64,000 nt of DNA from Leptodactylus fallax (taxonomy: Eukaryota > Chordata > Amphibia > Anura > Leptodactylidae). This document shows, piece by piece, positions 1-13,390 of the stretch; within the stretch, counting starts at the first letter, position 1, and the number at the start of each line of letters is the position of its first letter. The stretch lies in contig CAMRHE010000507.1 of the NCBI GenBank assembly GCA_947044405.1, positions 1,026,001 to 1,090,000 on the forward strand, written 5' to 3'. The translations under genes and the position numbers were made by a program. The notes under the pieces were generated by a model. That model saw nothing but the letters and a program-made list of their open reading frames with translations, was not told the DNA's origin and made no database searches.

Positions 1-1107
1 TAATGTCTTATAGCGGCCCCTCCACACAGTATAATGTCTTATAGCGGCCCGTCCACACAGGATAATGTCTTATAACGGCCCCTCCACACAGTATAATGTC
101 TTATAGCAGCCCCTCCACACAGTATAATGTCTTATAGCGGCCCCTCCACACAGAATAATGTCTTATAGCGGTCCCTCCACACAGTATAATGTCTTATAGC
201 GGTCCCTCCACACAGTATAATGTCATATAGCGGTCCCTCCACACAGAATAATGTCACATAGCGACCTCTCCACACAGTATAATGTCTTATAGCGGTCCCT
301 CCACACAGTATAATGTCTTATAGCGACCTCTCCACACAGTATAATGTCTTATAGCGGCCCCTCCACACAGTATAATGTCATATAGCGGTCCCTCCACACA
401 GTATAATGTCATATAGCAGCCCCTCCACACAGTATAATGTCATATAGCGGCCCCTCCACACAGTATAATGTCTTATAGCGACCTCTCCACACAGTATAAT
501 GTCTTATAGCGGCCCCTCCACACAGTATAATGTCATATAGCGGCCCATCCACACAGAATAATGTCCCATAGTGACCTCCACACAGTATAAGGTCATATAG
601 CGGCCCCTCCACACAGTATAATGTCTTATAGCGGCCCCTCCACACAGTATAATGTCCCATAGTGAGCTCCACACAGTATAATGTCATGTAGCGGCCCCTC
701 CACACAGAATAATGTCCCATAGTGACCGCCACACAGTATAATGTCTTATAGCGGCCCCTCCACACAGTATAATGTCATATAGCGGCCCCTCCACACAGTA
801 TAATGTCATATAGCGGCCCCTCCACACACAATAATGTCATTTAGCGACCCCTCCACACAGTATAATGTCATATAGCGGTCCCTCCACACAGAATAATGTC
901 ACATAGCGACCTCTCCACACAGTATAATGTCTTATAGCGGCCCCTCCACACAGTATAATGTCTCTTAGCGGCCCCTGCACACAATATAATGTCCCAAAGT
1001 GGCCCCTGCACACAGTATAATATCTCTTAGCGGCCCCTGCACACAGTTTAATGTCTCTTAGTGGCCCCTGCCCTGCACACAGTATAATGTCCCAGAGTGG
1101 CCCCTAC
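1..1107. repeat. 31-bp minisatellite, block A (truncated by the window edge)
   Basis: The stretch is made of head-to-tail units of 31 bp. Each contains TATAATGTC (or AATAATGTC), then TATAGCGG, then CCCCTCCACACAG. Units vary at a few positions: TCTTATAG, TCATATAG or TCCCATAG, and GCGG or GTGA. The last units before 1107 are a divergent subtype with TCTCTTAG and CCCCTGCACACA. The block matches 5263-6430 almost base for base, so it is one copy of the higher-order repeat described below. Open frames here are only the repeat translated (units like WRGRYKTLYCVEG) and are not genes. Confidence 0.95.
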
Positions 1108-1273
1108 GCTAATAAAATGAAAAAAATTCCAGGGCTGACAGCTGGATCTTATTATGAATTTTCTGGGGTTTAGATGAACCCAAAAGTCTCAAGGAGGAGG
1201 AGCAGCACGGGAGCCAAGGGGAGGGGAGTAACACTGTTATGGTTACTCACTTCCATTAGCCTCTGTAGTTTGT
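1108..1273. repeat. Non-minisatellite spacer of the higher-order repeat, copy 1
   Basis: This spacer of about 165 bp starts near ACGCTAATAAAATG and ends at CCTCTGTAGTTTGT. It recurs near 6430-6598 and 10585-10752 with almost no change; copy 1 has seven A in a poly-A run where copies 2 and 3 have eight. In copies 1 and 2 it is followed directly by ATTCTCCACACAG, which restarts the minisatellite. In copy 3 it continues into single-copy DNA. Copy 3 therefore marks the original right edge of the array, and copies 1 and 2 arose by tandem duplication. Confidence 0.85.
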
Positions 1274-4200
1274 ATTCTCCACACAGAATAATGTCATATA
1301 GCGGTCCCTCCACACAGTATAATGTCTTATAGCGGCCTCTCCACACAGAATAATGTCTTATAGCGGCCCCTCCACACAGAATAATGTCTTATAGCGGCCC
1401 CTCCATACAGAATCATGTCTTATAGCGGCCCCTCCACACAGTATAATGTCTTGTAGCGGCCCCTCCACACAGAATAATGTCATATAGCGATCCCTCCACA
1501 CAGTATAATGTCTTATAGCGGCCCCTCCACACAGAATAATGTCTTATAGCGGCCCCTCCACACAGTATAATGTCTTATAGCGGCCCCTCCACACAGAATA
1601 ATGTCATATAACGTCCCCTCCACACAGTATAATGTCTTATAGCGGCCCCTCCACACAGAATAATATCATATAGCGACCTCTCCACACAGTATAATGTCAT
1701 ATAGCGGCCCCTCCACACAGAATAATGTCATATAGCAGCCCCTATGTGAAAGATCCTCAGTGCGCCAACACCGCTGTGGCCCCACCTGAGTCCTCTTTCA
1801 TATAAAAACCACACTCACCGCCAGTGAGTGCCGGGTTCACCAGATAAATACAAGACAAGCCTTCTAAATTTTATATATTTATTAACCCCTAAATGGGTCG
1901 GTATTAAAATCTAACATATACAGTTCAGAACAGATATGCAGATATATGCAAGCATTAACAGCTACTAGTTACAAGATACAGTACAAATAAAATAAAAAGG
2001 ATAAAGGTGAAATGATTACTTTACCACACATATCCTGGATGTGGCTCTATAGTCCAACACTCACACATAGCATGTGGAGATCACCAGTGGAGGCTTTTCA
2101 GCATGTAGCATCAACAACAGTAATCCAGCCTGCATGCTCTTTACACAGTCTCTCAGCATTAGTCCAGTAATCTCATCACAAAAATCTCCTCATGGTCTCT
2201 CTGTAACAACTCTGTAGTCTGTGATGGTCTCAACCCAATCTCCATAGCATAATCTCCATAGCATTATATCAGCACAGTCTCCATAACATGATCTCTCCCA
2301 CAGACCTCTTACCTCATCTTTTATATCCTTTATGCCACCTCCCAGAATGAGGTCATCGGCGGCAGCACGTCTGATGAGTTAATGCAATCAAGTCCAGATC
2401 CTTTGTAAAGAACTGAGACCAAGTGAATTGATACAATGTTATCAGCCATATCTTATCTCCCTGCACAATGCATGTTTTTGTTTGATCACTCAGGGCTGTG
2501 TAGAATACAATGGAGCCCTGCTGTGATTGATACAAAGCCCTATTGTTCCAGCCTGGCCACTACTGCCAATATGCACCTAGGCTTATAGCTGCGCACAGTA
2601 TGAATAAATGGAACTAGAGAGAAATACGCTACCCAGAGACCAAAATATAGCTTTGAGTTTTAGCCATATTTAAGCAGAATCATCACACCCTCCACACAGT
2701 ATAATGTCATATAGCGGCCCCTCCACACAGTATAATGTCTTATAGCGACCCCTCCACACAGTATAATTTCATATAGCGGCCCCTCCACACAGAATAATGT
2801 CCCATAGTGACCTCCACACAGTATAATGTCATATAGCGGCCCCTCCACACAGTATAATGTCTTATAGCGACCTCTCCACACAGTATAATGTCATATAGCG
2901 GGCCCTCCACACAGTATAATGTCATATAGCAGCCCCTCCACACAGTATAATGTCTTATAGCGGCCCCTCCACACAGAATAATGTTATATAGCGGCCCCAC
3001 CACACAGAATAATGTCTTATAGCGGCCCCTCCACACAGAACAATGTCTTATAGCGGTCCCTCCACACAGTATAATGTCTTATAGCAGTCCCTCCACACAG
3101 TATAATGTCTTATAGCGGCCCCTCCACACAGAATAATGTCATATAGCGGTCCCTCCACACAGTATAATGTCATATAACGTCCCCTCCACACAGTATAATG
3201 TCATATAGCGGCCCCTCCACACAGTATAATGTCATATAGCGGCCCCTCCTCACAGAATAATGTCATATAGCGGCCCCTCCACACAGAATAATGTCTTATA
3301 GCGGCCCCTCCACACAGAATAATGTCATATAGCGGTCCCTCCACACAGTATAATGTCATATAACGTCCCCTCCACACAGTATAATGTCATATAGCGGCCC
3401 CTCCACACAGTATAATGTCATATAGCGGCCCCTCCTCACAGAATAATGTCATATAGCGGTCCCTCCACACAGTATAATGTCATATAGCGGCCCCTCCACA
3501 CAGTATAATGTCATATAGCGGTCCCTCCACACAGTATAATGTCTTATAGCGGCCCCTCCACACTGTATAATGTCTTATAGCGGCCCCTCCACACAGAATA
3601 ATGTCTTATAGCGGCCCCTCCACACAGTATAATGTCTTATAGCGGCCCCCCCACACAGAATAATGTCTTATAGCGGCCCCTCCACACAGAATAATGTCTT
3701 ATAGCGGCCCCTCCACACAGAATAATGTCTTATAGCGGCCCCTCCACACAGAATAATGTCTTATAGCGGCCCCTCCACACAGTATAATGTCTTATAGCGG
3801 CTCCTCCACACAGTATAATGTCTTATAGCGGCCCCTCCACACAGAATAATGTCTTATAGCGGCCCCTCCACACAGTATAATGTCATATAGCGGCTCCTCC
3901 ACACAGTATAATGTCCCATAGTGACCTCCACACAGTATAATGTCATATAGCGGCCCCTCCACACAGTATAATGTCCCATAGCGGCCTTTCCACACAGTAT
4001 AATGTCATATAGCGGCCCCTCCACACAGAATAATGTCCCATAGTGACCTCCACACAGTATAATGTCATATAGCGGCCCCTCCACACAGTATAATGTCCCA
4101 TAGCGGCCCCTCTACACAGTATAATGTCTCATAGTGGCTGCTGCACACAGTATAATGTCATATAGCGTTCCCTCCACATAGTATAATGTCATATAACGGC

Positions 4201-6598
4201 CCCTCCATGCAGTATAATGTCCCATACCGGCCCCTCTACACAGTATAATGTCCCATAGTGACCTCCACACAGTATAATGTCATATAGCGGCCCCTCCACA
4301 CAGTATAATGTCATATAGCGGCCCCTCCACACAGTATAATGTCCCATAGCAGCCCCTCCACACAGTATAATGTCTTATAGCGGCCCGTCCACACAGGATA
4401 ATGTCTTATAACGGCCCCTCCACACAGTATAATGTCTTATAGCGGCCCCTCCACACAGTATAATGTCTTATAGCGGCCCCTCCACACAGAATAATGTCTT
4501 ATAGCGGTCCCTCCACACAGTATAATGTCATATAGCGGCCCATCCACACAGAATAATGTCCCATAGTGACCTCCACACAGTATAATGTCAAATAGCGGCC
4601 CCTCCACACAGTATAATGTCTTATAGCGGCCCCTCCACACAGTATAATGTCTTATAGCGGACCCTCCACACAGTATAATGTCTTATAGCGGCCCCTCCAC
4701 ACAGTATAATGTCTTATAGCGGCCCCTCCACATAGTATAATGTCATATAGCGGCCCCTCCACACAGTATAATGTCATATAGCGGCCCCTCCACACAGTAT
4801 AATGTCTTATAGCGGCCCCTCCACACAGGATAATGTCTTATAACGGCCCCTCCACACAGTATATTGTCTTATAGTGGCCCCTCCACACAGTATAATGTCT
4901 TATAGCGGCCCCTCCACACAGTATAATGTCTTATAGCGGCCCCTCCACACAGAATAATGTCAAATAGCGGCCCCTCCACACAGTATAATGTCATATAGCG
5001 ACCTCTCTACACAGTATAATGTCATATAGCGTCCCCTCCACACAGAATAATGTCCCATAGTGACCTCCACACAGTATAATGTCAAATAGCGGCCCCTCCA
5101 CACAGTATAATGTCTTATAGCGGCCCCTCCACACAGTATAATGTCTTATAGCGGCCCCTCCACACAGTATAATGTCTTATAGCGGCCCCTCCACACAGTA
5201 TAATGTCTTATAGCGGCCCCTCCACACAGTATAATGTCTTATAGCGGCCCCTCCACACAGTATAATGTCTTATAGCGGCCCCTCCACACAGTATAATGTC
5301 TTATAGCGGCCCGTCCACACAGGATAATGTCTTATAACGGCCCCTCCACACAGTATAATGTCTTATAGCAGCCCCTCCACACAGTATAATGTCTTATAGC
5401 GGCCCCTCCACACAGAATAATGTCTTATAGCGGTCCCTCCACACAGTATAATGTCTTATAGCGGTCCCTCCACACAGTATAATGTCATATAGCGGTCCCT
5501 CCACACAGAATAATGTCACATAGCGACCTCTCCACACAGTATAATGTCTTATAGCGGTCCCTCCACACAGTATAATGTCTTATAGCGACCTCTCCACACA
5601 GTATAATGTCTTATAGCGGCCCCTCCACACAGTATAATGTCATATAGCGGTCCCTCCACACAGTATAATGTCATATAGCAGCCCCTCCACACAGTATAAT
5701 GTCATATAGCGGCCCCTCCACACAGTATAATGTCTTATAGCGACCTCTCCACACAGTATAATGTCTTATAGCGGCCCCTCCACACAGTATAATGTCATAT
5801 AGCGGCCCATCCACACAGAATAATGTCCCATAGTGACCTCCACACAGTATAAGGTCATATAGCGGCCCCTCCACACAGTATAATGTCTTATAGCGGCCCC
5901 TCCACACAGTATAATGTCCCATAGTGAGCTCCACACAGTATAATGTCATGTAGCGGCCCCTCCACACAGAATAATGTCCCATAGTGACCGCCACACAGTA
6001 TAATGTCTTATAGCGGCCCCTCCACACAGTATAATGTCATATAGCGGCCCCTCCACACACAATAATGTCATTTAGCGACCCCTCCACACAGTATAATGTC
6101 ATATAGCGGCCCCTCCACACAGTATAATGTCATATAGCGGCCCCTCCACACACAATAATGTCATTTAGCGACCCCTCCACACAGTATAATGTCATATAGC
6201 GGTCCCTCCACACAGAATAATGTCACATAGCGACCTCTCCACACAGTATAATGTCTTATAGCGGCCCCTCCACACAGTATAATGTCTCTTAGCGGCCCCT
6301 GCACACAATATAATGTCCCAAAGTGGCCCCTGCACACAGTATAATATCTCTTAGCGGCCCCTGCACACAGTTTAATGTCTCTTAGTGGCCCCTGCCCTGC
6401 ACACAGTATAATGTCCCAGAGTGGCCCCTACGCTAATAAAATGAAAAAAAATTCCAGGGCTGACAGCTGGATCTTATTATGAATTTTCTGGGGTTTAGAT
6501 GAACCCAAAAGTCTCAAGGAGGAGGAGCAGCACGGGAGCCAAGGGGAGGGGAGTAACACTGTTATGGTTACTCACTTCCATTAGCCTCTGTAGTTTGT
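1274..6598. repeat. Higher-order repeat block B (5,325 bp)
   Basis: Block B runs from the junction TGTAGTTTGT/ATTCTCC at 1273/1274 to the same junction at 6598/6599. It contains minisatellite units, an LTR-like insertion (about 1744-2687), more minisatellite and the terminal spacer. Positions from 1274 to about 4365 match 6599 to about 9690 at a constant offset of 5,325 bp. Its right part matches block A at an offset of 5,262 bp, rising to 5,325 after a 62-bp (two-unit) gain and one extra A. It looks like a recent unequal exchange. An assembly duplication is possible, but the small differences argue against it. Confidence 0.85.
1744..2687 (-). mobile_element. Candidate solo LTR (or other insertion) inside the minisatellite, copy 1
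   Basis: About 944 bp of unrelated sequence interrupts a minisatellite unit and is flanked on both sides by CCCT. Removing it restores an intact unit, so it is a clean insertion. Apart from one extra A at the left edge, it begins TGTGAAAG and ends CATCACA, which fits TG...CA LTR termini with a 4-bp target duplication. Read on the - strand it has a TATA-like GATATAAAAG near 2328-2318 and an AATAAA at 1883-1878, in the order expected of U3-R-U5. No coding domain is seen; the 60-codon frame at 2353-2535 has no recognisable features. A non-autonomous DNA element is an alternative. Confidence 0.45.
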
Positions 6599-9500
6599 AT
6601 TCTCCACACAGAATAATGTCATATAGCGGTCCCTCCACACAGTATAATGTCTTATAGCGGCCTCTCCACACAGAATAATGTCTTATAGCGGCCCCTCCAC
6701 ACAGAATAATGTCTTATAGCGGCCCCTCCATACAGAATCATGTCTTATAGCGGCCCCTCCACACAGTATAATGTCTTGTAGCGGCCCCTCCACACAGAAT
6801 AATGTCATATAGCGATCCCTCCACACAGTATAATGTCTTATAGCGGCCCCTCCACACAGAATAATGTCTTATAGCGGCCCCTCCACACAGTATAATGTCT
6901 TATAGCGGCCCCTCCACACAGAATAATGTCATATAACGTCCCCTCCACACAGTATAATGTCTTATAGCGGCCCCTCCACACAGAATAATATCATATAGCG
7001 ACCTCTCCACACAGTATAATGTCATATAGCGGCCCCTCCACACAGAATAATGTCATATAGCAGCCCCTATGTGAAAGATCCTCAGTGCGCCAACACCGCT
7101 GTGGCCCCACCTGAGTCCTCTTTCATATAAAAACCACACTCACCGCCAGTGAGTGCCGGGTTCACCAGATAAATACAAGACAAGCCTTCTAAATTTTATA
7201 TATTTATTAACCCCTAAATGGGTCGGTATTAAAATCTAACATATACAGTTCAGAACAGATATGCAGATATATGCAAGCATTAACAGTTACTAGTTACAAG
7301 ATACAGTACAAATAAAATAAAAAGGATAAAGGTGAAATGATTACTTTACCACACATATCCTGGATGTGGCTCTATAGTCCAACACTCACACATAGCATGT
7401 GGAGATCACCAGTGGAGGCTTTTCAGCATGTAGCATCAACAACAGTAATCCAGCCTGCATGCTCTTTACACAGTCTCTCAGCATTAGTCCAGTAGTCTCA
7501 TCACAAAAATCTCCTCATGGTCTCTCTGTAACAACTCTGTAGTCTGTGATGGTCTCAACCCAATCTCCATAGCATAATCTCCATAGCATTATATCAGCAC
7601 AGTCTCCATAACATGATCTCTCCCACAGACCTCTTACCTCATCTTTTATATCCTTTATGCCACCTCCCAGAATGAGGTCATCGGCGGCAGCACGTCTGAT
7701 GAGTTAATGCAATCAAGTCCAGATCCTTTGTAAAGAACTGAGACCAAGTGAATTGATACAATGTTATCAGCCATATCTTATCTCCCTGCACAATGCATGT
7801 TTTTGTTTGATCACTCAGGGCTGTGTAGAATACAATGGAGCCCTGCTGTGATTGATACAAAGCCCTATTGTTCCAGCCTGGCCACTACTGCCAATATGCA
7901 CCTAGGCTTATAGCTGCGCACAGTATGAATAAATGGAACTAGAGAGAAATACGCTACCCAGAGACCAAAATATAGCTTTGAGTTTTAGCCATATTTAAGC
8001 AGAATCATCACACCCTCCACACAGTATAATGTCATATAGCGGCCCCTCCACACAGTATAATGTCTTATAGCGACCCCTCCACACAGTATAATTTCATATA
8101 GCGGCCCCTCCACACAGAATAATGTCCCATAGTGACCTCCACACAGTATAATGTCATATAGCGGCCCCTCCACACAGTATAATGTCTTATAGCGACCTCT
8201 CCACACAGTATAATGTCATATAGCGGGCCCTCCACACAGTATAATGTCATATAGCAGCCCCTCCACACAGTATAATGTCTTATAGCGGCCCCTCCACACA
8301 GAATAATGTTATATAGCGGCCCCACCACACAGAATAATGTCTTATAGCGGCCCCTCCACACAGAACAATGTCTTATAGCGGTCCCTCCACACAGTATAAT
8401 GTCTTATAGCAGTCCCTCCACACAGTATAATGTCTTATAGCGGCCCCTCCACACAGAATAATGTCATATAGCGGTCCCTCCACACAGTATAATGTCATAT
8501 AACGTCCCCTCCACACAGTATAATGTCATATAGCGGCCCCTCCACACAGTATAATGTCATATAGCGGCCCCTCCTCACAGAATAATGTCATATAGCGGCC
8601 CCTCCACACAGAATAATGTCTTATAGCGGCCCCTCCACACAGAATAATGTCATATAGCGGTCCCTCCACACAGTATAATGTCATATAACGTCCCCTCCAC
8701 ACAGTATAATGTCATATAGCGGCCCCTCCACACAGTATAATGTCATATAGCGGCCCCTCCTCACAGAATAATGTCATATAGCGGTCCCTCCACACAGTAT
8801 AATGTCATATAGCGGCCCCTCCACACAGTATAATGTCATATAGCGGTCCCTCCACACAGTATAATGTCTTATAGCGGCCCCTCCACACTGTATAATGTCT
8901 TATAGCGGCCCCTCCACACAGAATAATGTCTTATAGCGGCCCCTCCACACAGTATAATGTCTTATAGCGGCCCCCCCACACAGAATAATGTCTTATAGCG
9001 GCCCCTCCACACAGAATAATGTCTTATAGCGGCCCCTCCACACAGAATAATGTCTTATAGCGGCCCCTCCACACAGAATAATGTCTTATAGCGGCCCCTC
9101 CACACAGTATAATGTCTTATAGCGGCTCCTCCACACAGTATAATGTCTTATAGCGGCCCCTCCACACAGAATAATGTCTTATAGCGGCCCCTCCACACAG
9201 TATAATGTCATATAGCGGCTCCTCCACACAGTATAATGTCCCATAGTGACCTCCACACAGTATAATGTCATATAGCGGCCCCTCCACACAGTATAATGTC
9301 CCATAGCGGCCTTTCCACACAGTATAATGTCATATAGCGGCCCCTCCACACAGAATAATGTCCCATAGTGACCTCCACACAGTATAATGTCATATAGCGG
9401 CCCCTCCACACAGTATAATGTCCCATAGCGGCCCCTCTACACAGTATAATGTCTCATAGTGGCTGCTGCACACAGTATAATGTCATATAGCGTTCCCTCC

Positions 9501-10752
9501 ACATAGTATAATGTCATATAACGGCCCCTCCATGCAGTATAATGTCCCATACCGGCCCCTCTACACAGTATAATGTCCCATAGTGACCTCCACACAGTAT
9601 AATGTCATATAGCGGCCCCTCCACACAGTATAATGTCATATAGCGGCCCCTCCACACAGTATAATGTCCCATAGCAGCCCCTCCACACAGTATAATGTCT
9701 CATAGTGGCCCCTGCACACAGTATAATGTCATATAGCGGCCCCTCCACATAGTATAATGTCATATAGCGGCCCCTCCATGCAGTATAATGTCCCATACCA
9801 GCCCCTCTACACAGTATAATGTCCCATAGTTGCCTCTCCACACAATATAATGTCATATAGCGTCCCCTCCACACAGTATAATGTCATATAGCGTCCCCTC
9901 CACACAGTATAATGTCATATAGCGGCCCCTCCATGCAGTATAATGTCCCATACCGGCCCCTCTACACAGTATAATGTACCATAGTGACCTCCACACAGTA
10001 TAATGTCATATAGTGGTCCCTCCACACAGTATAATGTCTTATAGTGGCCCCTCCACACAGAATAATGTCCCATAGTGACCTCCACACAGTATAATGTCAT
10101 ATAGCGGCCCCTCCACATAGTATAATGTCATATAGCGGCCCCTCCATGCAGTATAATGTCCCATACCGGCCCTTCTACACAGTATAATGTCCCATAGTTG
10201 CCTCTCCACACAATATAATGTCATATAGCGTCCCCTCCACACAGTATAATGTCATATAGCGGCCCCTCCACACAGTATAATGTCATATAGCGGCCCCTCC
10301 ACGCAGTATAATGTCATATAGAGGCCCCTCCATGCAGTATAATGTCCCATACCGGCCCCTCTACACAGCATAATGTCCCATAGTGACCTCCACACAGTAT
10401 AATGTCATATAGCAGCGGCCCCTCCACACAGTATAATGTCTCTTAGCGGCCCCTGCACACAATATAATGTCCCAAAGTGGCCCCTGCACACAGTATAATA
10501 TCTCTTAGCGGCCCCTGCACACAGTTTAATGTCTCTTAGTGGCCCCTGCCCTGCACACAGTATAATGTCCCAGAGTGGCCCCTACGCTAATAAAATGAAA
10601 AAAAATTCCAGGGCTGACAGCTGGATCTTATTATGAATTTTCTGGGGTTTAGATGAACCCAAAAGTCTCAAGGAGGAGGAGCAGCACGGGAGCCAAGGGG
10701 AGGGGAGTAACACTGTTATGGTTACTCACTTCCATTAGCCTCTGTAGTTTGT
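6599..10752. repeat. Higher-order repeat block C (4,154 bp, contracted copy)
   Basis: This is the third and last copy of the higher-order unit. It matches block B from its start to about 9690, then departs: block B has TCTTATAGCGG units while block C has TCTCATAGTGG and TCCATGCAG subtypes. It is about 1.17 kb shorter than block B, so it lost or never gained a run of units. It ends with the spacer that leads into single-copy DNA at 10753. Subtype units such as those with TACCGGCCCCTCTACACAG repeat several times between 9520 and 10390, showing local expansion. Confidence 0.85.
7069..8012 (-). mobile_element. Candidate solo LTR, copy 2 (duplicated with its host array)
   Basis: This is the counterpart of the 1744-2687 insertion at an offset of exactly 5,325 bp, with the same CCCT flanks and the same host unit. 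By eye I found two substitutions between the copies: GCTACTAG versus GTTACTAG, and CAGTAATC versus CAGTAGTC. Because the insertion point is identical, the element inserted once and was then copied as part of the segmental duplication. Confidence 0.45.
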
Positions 10753-11960
10753 GGGTGACAAAGCCCATGGACTACCTCTATGGAGGGAGGCTTCAACTGC
10801 GGCATGGGACAGTAAGGTGTACTGCAGGATGAGAACCTCTGCCTAGACCACCATTAGCCCTTTCATTGACCTGGACCATCAAGAATTTAACCACTGACCT
10901 CTTTGCCAGCCTAGATTGAGATTAATTGATTAATTAACTACTCAGTATTATTAAGCAGTATGTGGCGGTATTATAGGTATTATGTGGAAGTATTATTTAG
11001 AACTGTACGGTGGTATTATTGAGTGATGGTTATCAGTTCTATGTAGGTATTATTATTGAAGTAGTTAGAATTGTATGGCGGTATTATTGGGTGATGGTCA
11101 ACTGTATTGTGTAGGTATTATATAGAAATAGTATTAAGAACTGTATGGCGGTATTTTTGGGTGCGTAGCAGTATTATGTAGGTATTATGTGGAAGCAGTA
11201 TTTAGAATTGTATGGTGGTATTATTGAGTGATGGTTAGCAGTATTAAGTAGGTATTATAGAGAATTGTATGACAGTGTAAGTATTCTGGTAACAAGTGCA
11301 TTGGCCCAGATTTACTATTCCTCGCACACCAGTTTCTGAGAAGGTGAGTGTCTTGTCATATATGAGGTGCAACCTCCACCGGCTCTGAGGCTATGAAGAT
11401 TGGCATTAGTAGCGCCACTCTTCATAACTCTGCCCCATTGCGAGTATATTTATGTATGTTTGTATACAGATCCTAGATTTTTGGTTTATTCTCTATTATA
11501 TTTACTGTTTTTTCCTCCTTCTGTGTATTTTATTTTCTATTGACAACCCCGTCAGCTCTATATAAGTCTGGTATCAGGATTACAAGACACTACTTATCGG
11601 CTTTGTGTCATCCAACAGGTTGAAAAGTTCATGTTCTGCGTTCCTCCAGGTCTAAATTCTATTGGTCATGACACATGGTGTCAGATGTGACCCCAAATAA
11701 CACCGGGATAAAGACGGCAAATCCTTATTACTTGCATTAATTACGATTAAATGGCTTCATGTTCATGTCATGCTTTTAAGAAACCTTTGATGGGACTTCT
11801 AGTTTAACCCCTTCACTCCTTGACTGATAAGATGCTCAGAGGCAAATGCAAAGATATCAGCAATACTGTTTCGCATATGCAAGAGTAACTGTTAATATAG
11901 ACAATGTAAGCTACATATCCCAAAAAACGTAAATCGCAATCGGTGTAAAAATCCTGAAAA
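10753..11960. other. Low-copy DNA with degenerate GTATTAT repeats
   Basis: From 10753 to about 10935, and again from 11290, the sequence looks single-copy with no convincing coding frame. Between about 10940 and 11280 there are degenerate units built on GTATTATGTAGGTATTAT and GAACTGTATGGCGGTATTA. The same family is far more extensive at 39300-40395. No gene or RNA was recognised. Confidence 0.6.
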
Positions 11961-12322
11961 TACTGTAAGTACCACTGTAAGTACAACTGTAAGTACCGCT
12001 GTAAGTACCTCTGTAAGTACCGATGTAAATACAACTGTAGATACTACTGTAAGTTCCGCTGTAAGTACAACTGTAAGTACCGCTGTAAGTACCGCTGCAA
12101 GTACCTCTGTAAGTACCGCTGTAAGTACCTCTGTAAGTACCGCTGTAAGTACTGATGTAAGTACCTCTGTAAGTACTGATGTAAATACAACTGTAGATAC
12201 TACTGTAAGTACCGCTGTAAGTACAACTGTAAGTAACACTGTAAGTACCGCTGTAAGTACCGTTGTAAGTACCTCTGTAAGTACCGATGTAAGTACCACG
12301 GTAAGTACCACTGTAAGTACTA
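11961..12322 (+). repeat. 12-bp array with a splice-donor-like unit
   Basis: About 30 tandem units of 12 bp with the core GTAAGTACC followed by a variable triplet (ACT, GCT, TCT or GAT). GTAAGTA is the intron side of a consensus 5' splice site and pairs with the U1 snRNA 5' end. The units lack the preceding AG (they read CTG or GAT before GTAAGT), so they are partial donors. On the - strand they give an open frame of TVL/AVL-type repeats, which is an artefact. Confidence 0.9.
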
Positions 12323-12411
12323 AATATTACGCCAAGCTGTTATTGTCTCTGAAATAGAGATGAGAGGGATCCAGGTATCATAATAATTCAGGAGTAGGAC
12401 CTGTGTGATGT

Positions 12412-13390
12412 TCCATTCCATCTTGCTGTAGACCTCCATTCCATCTTGCTGTAGACCTCCATTCCATCTTGTTGTGGACCTCCATTCCATCTTGCTGTAG
12501 ACCTCCATTCCATCTTGCTGTAGGCCTCCATTCCATCTTGCTGTAGACCTCCATTCCATTTTGCTGTAGGCCTCCATTCCATCTTGCTGTAGATCATCAT
12601 TCCATCTTGCTGTAGACCTCCAGTCCATCTTGCTGTAGCCCTCCATTCCATCTTGCTGTGTACCTCCATTCCATCTTGTTGTGTACCTCCATTCCATCTT
12701 GTTGTGGACCTCCATTCCATCTTGTTGTGGACCTCCATTCCATCTTGCTGTAGACCTCCTTTCCATCTTGCTGTAGACCTCCATTCTATCTTGTTGTGGA
12801 CCTCCATTCCATCTTGCTGTAAACCGTCATCCCATCTTGCTGTAGACCTCCATTCCATCTTGCTGTAGACCGTCATCCCATCTTTCTGTAGACGTCCATT
12901 CCATCTTGCTGTAGACCTCCATTCCATTTTGCTGTAGACCTCCATTCCATCTTGCTGTAGATCGTCATTCCATCTTGCTGTAGACCTCCATTCCATCTTG
13001 CTGTATACTTCCCTTCCATCTTGCTGTATACCTCCATTCCATCTTGCTGTAGACCTCCATTCCATCTTGCTGTAGACCTCCATTCCATCTTGCTGTAGTC
13101 CTTCATTCCATATTGCTGTAGACCTCCATTCCATCTTGCTGTAGACCATCATCCCATCTTGCTGTAGACCTCCATTCCATCTTGCTGTAGACCGTCATCC
13201 CATCTTGCTGTAGACCTCCATTCCATCTTGCTGTAGACCGTCATCCCATCTTGCTGTAGACCTCCATTCCATCTTGCTGTAGACCTCCATTCCATCTTGC
13301 TGTAGACCATCATTCCATCTTGCTGTAGACCTCCATTCCATCTTGCTGTAGCCCTCCATTCAAGCCTCCATTCCATCTTGCTGTGCACCA
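12412..13390. repeat. 23-bp minisatellite
   Basis: Roughly 40 tandem units of 23 bp, built from CCATCTTGCTGTAGACC and TCCATT. Variants include GTTGTGGACC and GTAGACCGTCATC. Three units make 69 bp, so frames stay open and produce an apparent - strand protein of up to 254 residues with a 23-residue repeat (YSKMEWRSTARWNGGLQQDG). I regard that as a shadow of the array. It ends about 0.5 kb upstream of the RBP3 start codon. Confidence 0.9.

Noticed and set aside
1..10584. CRISPR-like array (31-bp repeats)
   Set aside because: Units are contiguous with no spacers, show gradual variation and sit in a vertebrate locus.
12388..13152. 254-codon - strand frame with a 23-residue repeat
   Set aside because: It is the 23-bp minisatellite translated; three units keep the frame. 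No start context, no neighbouring exon.
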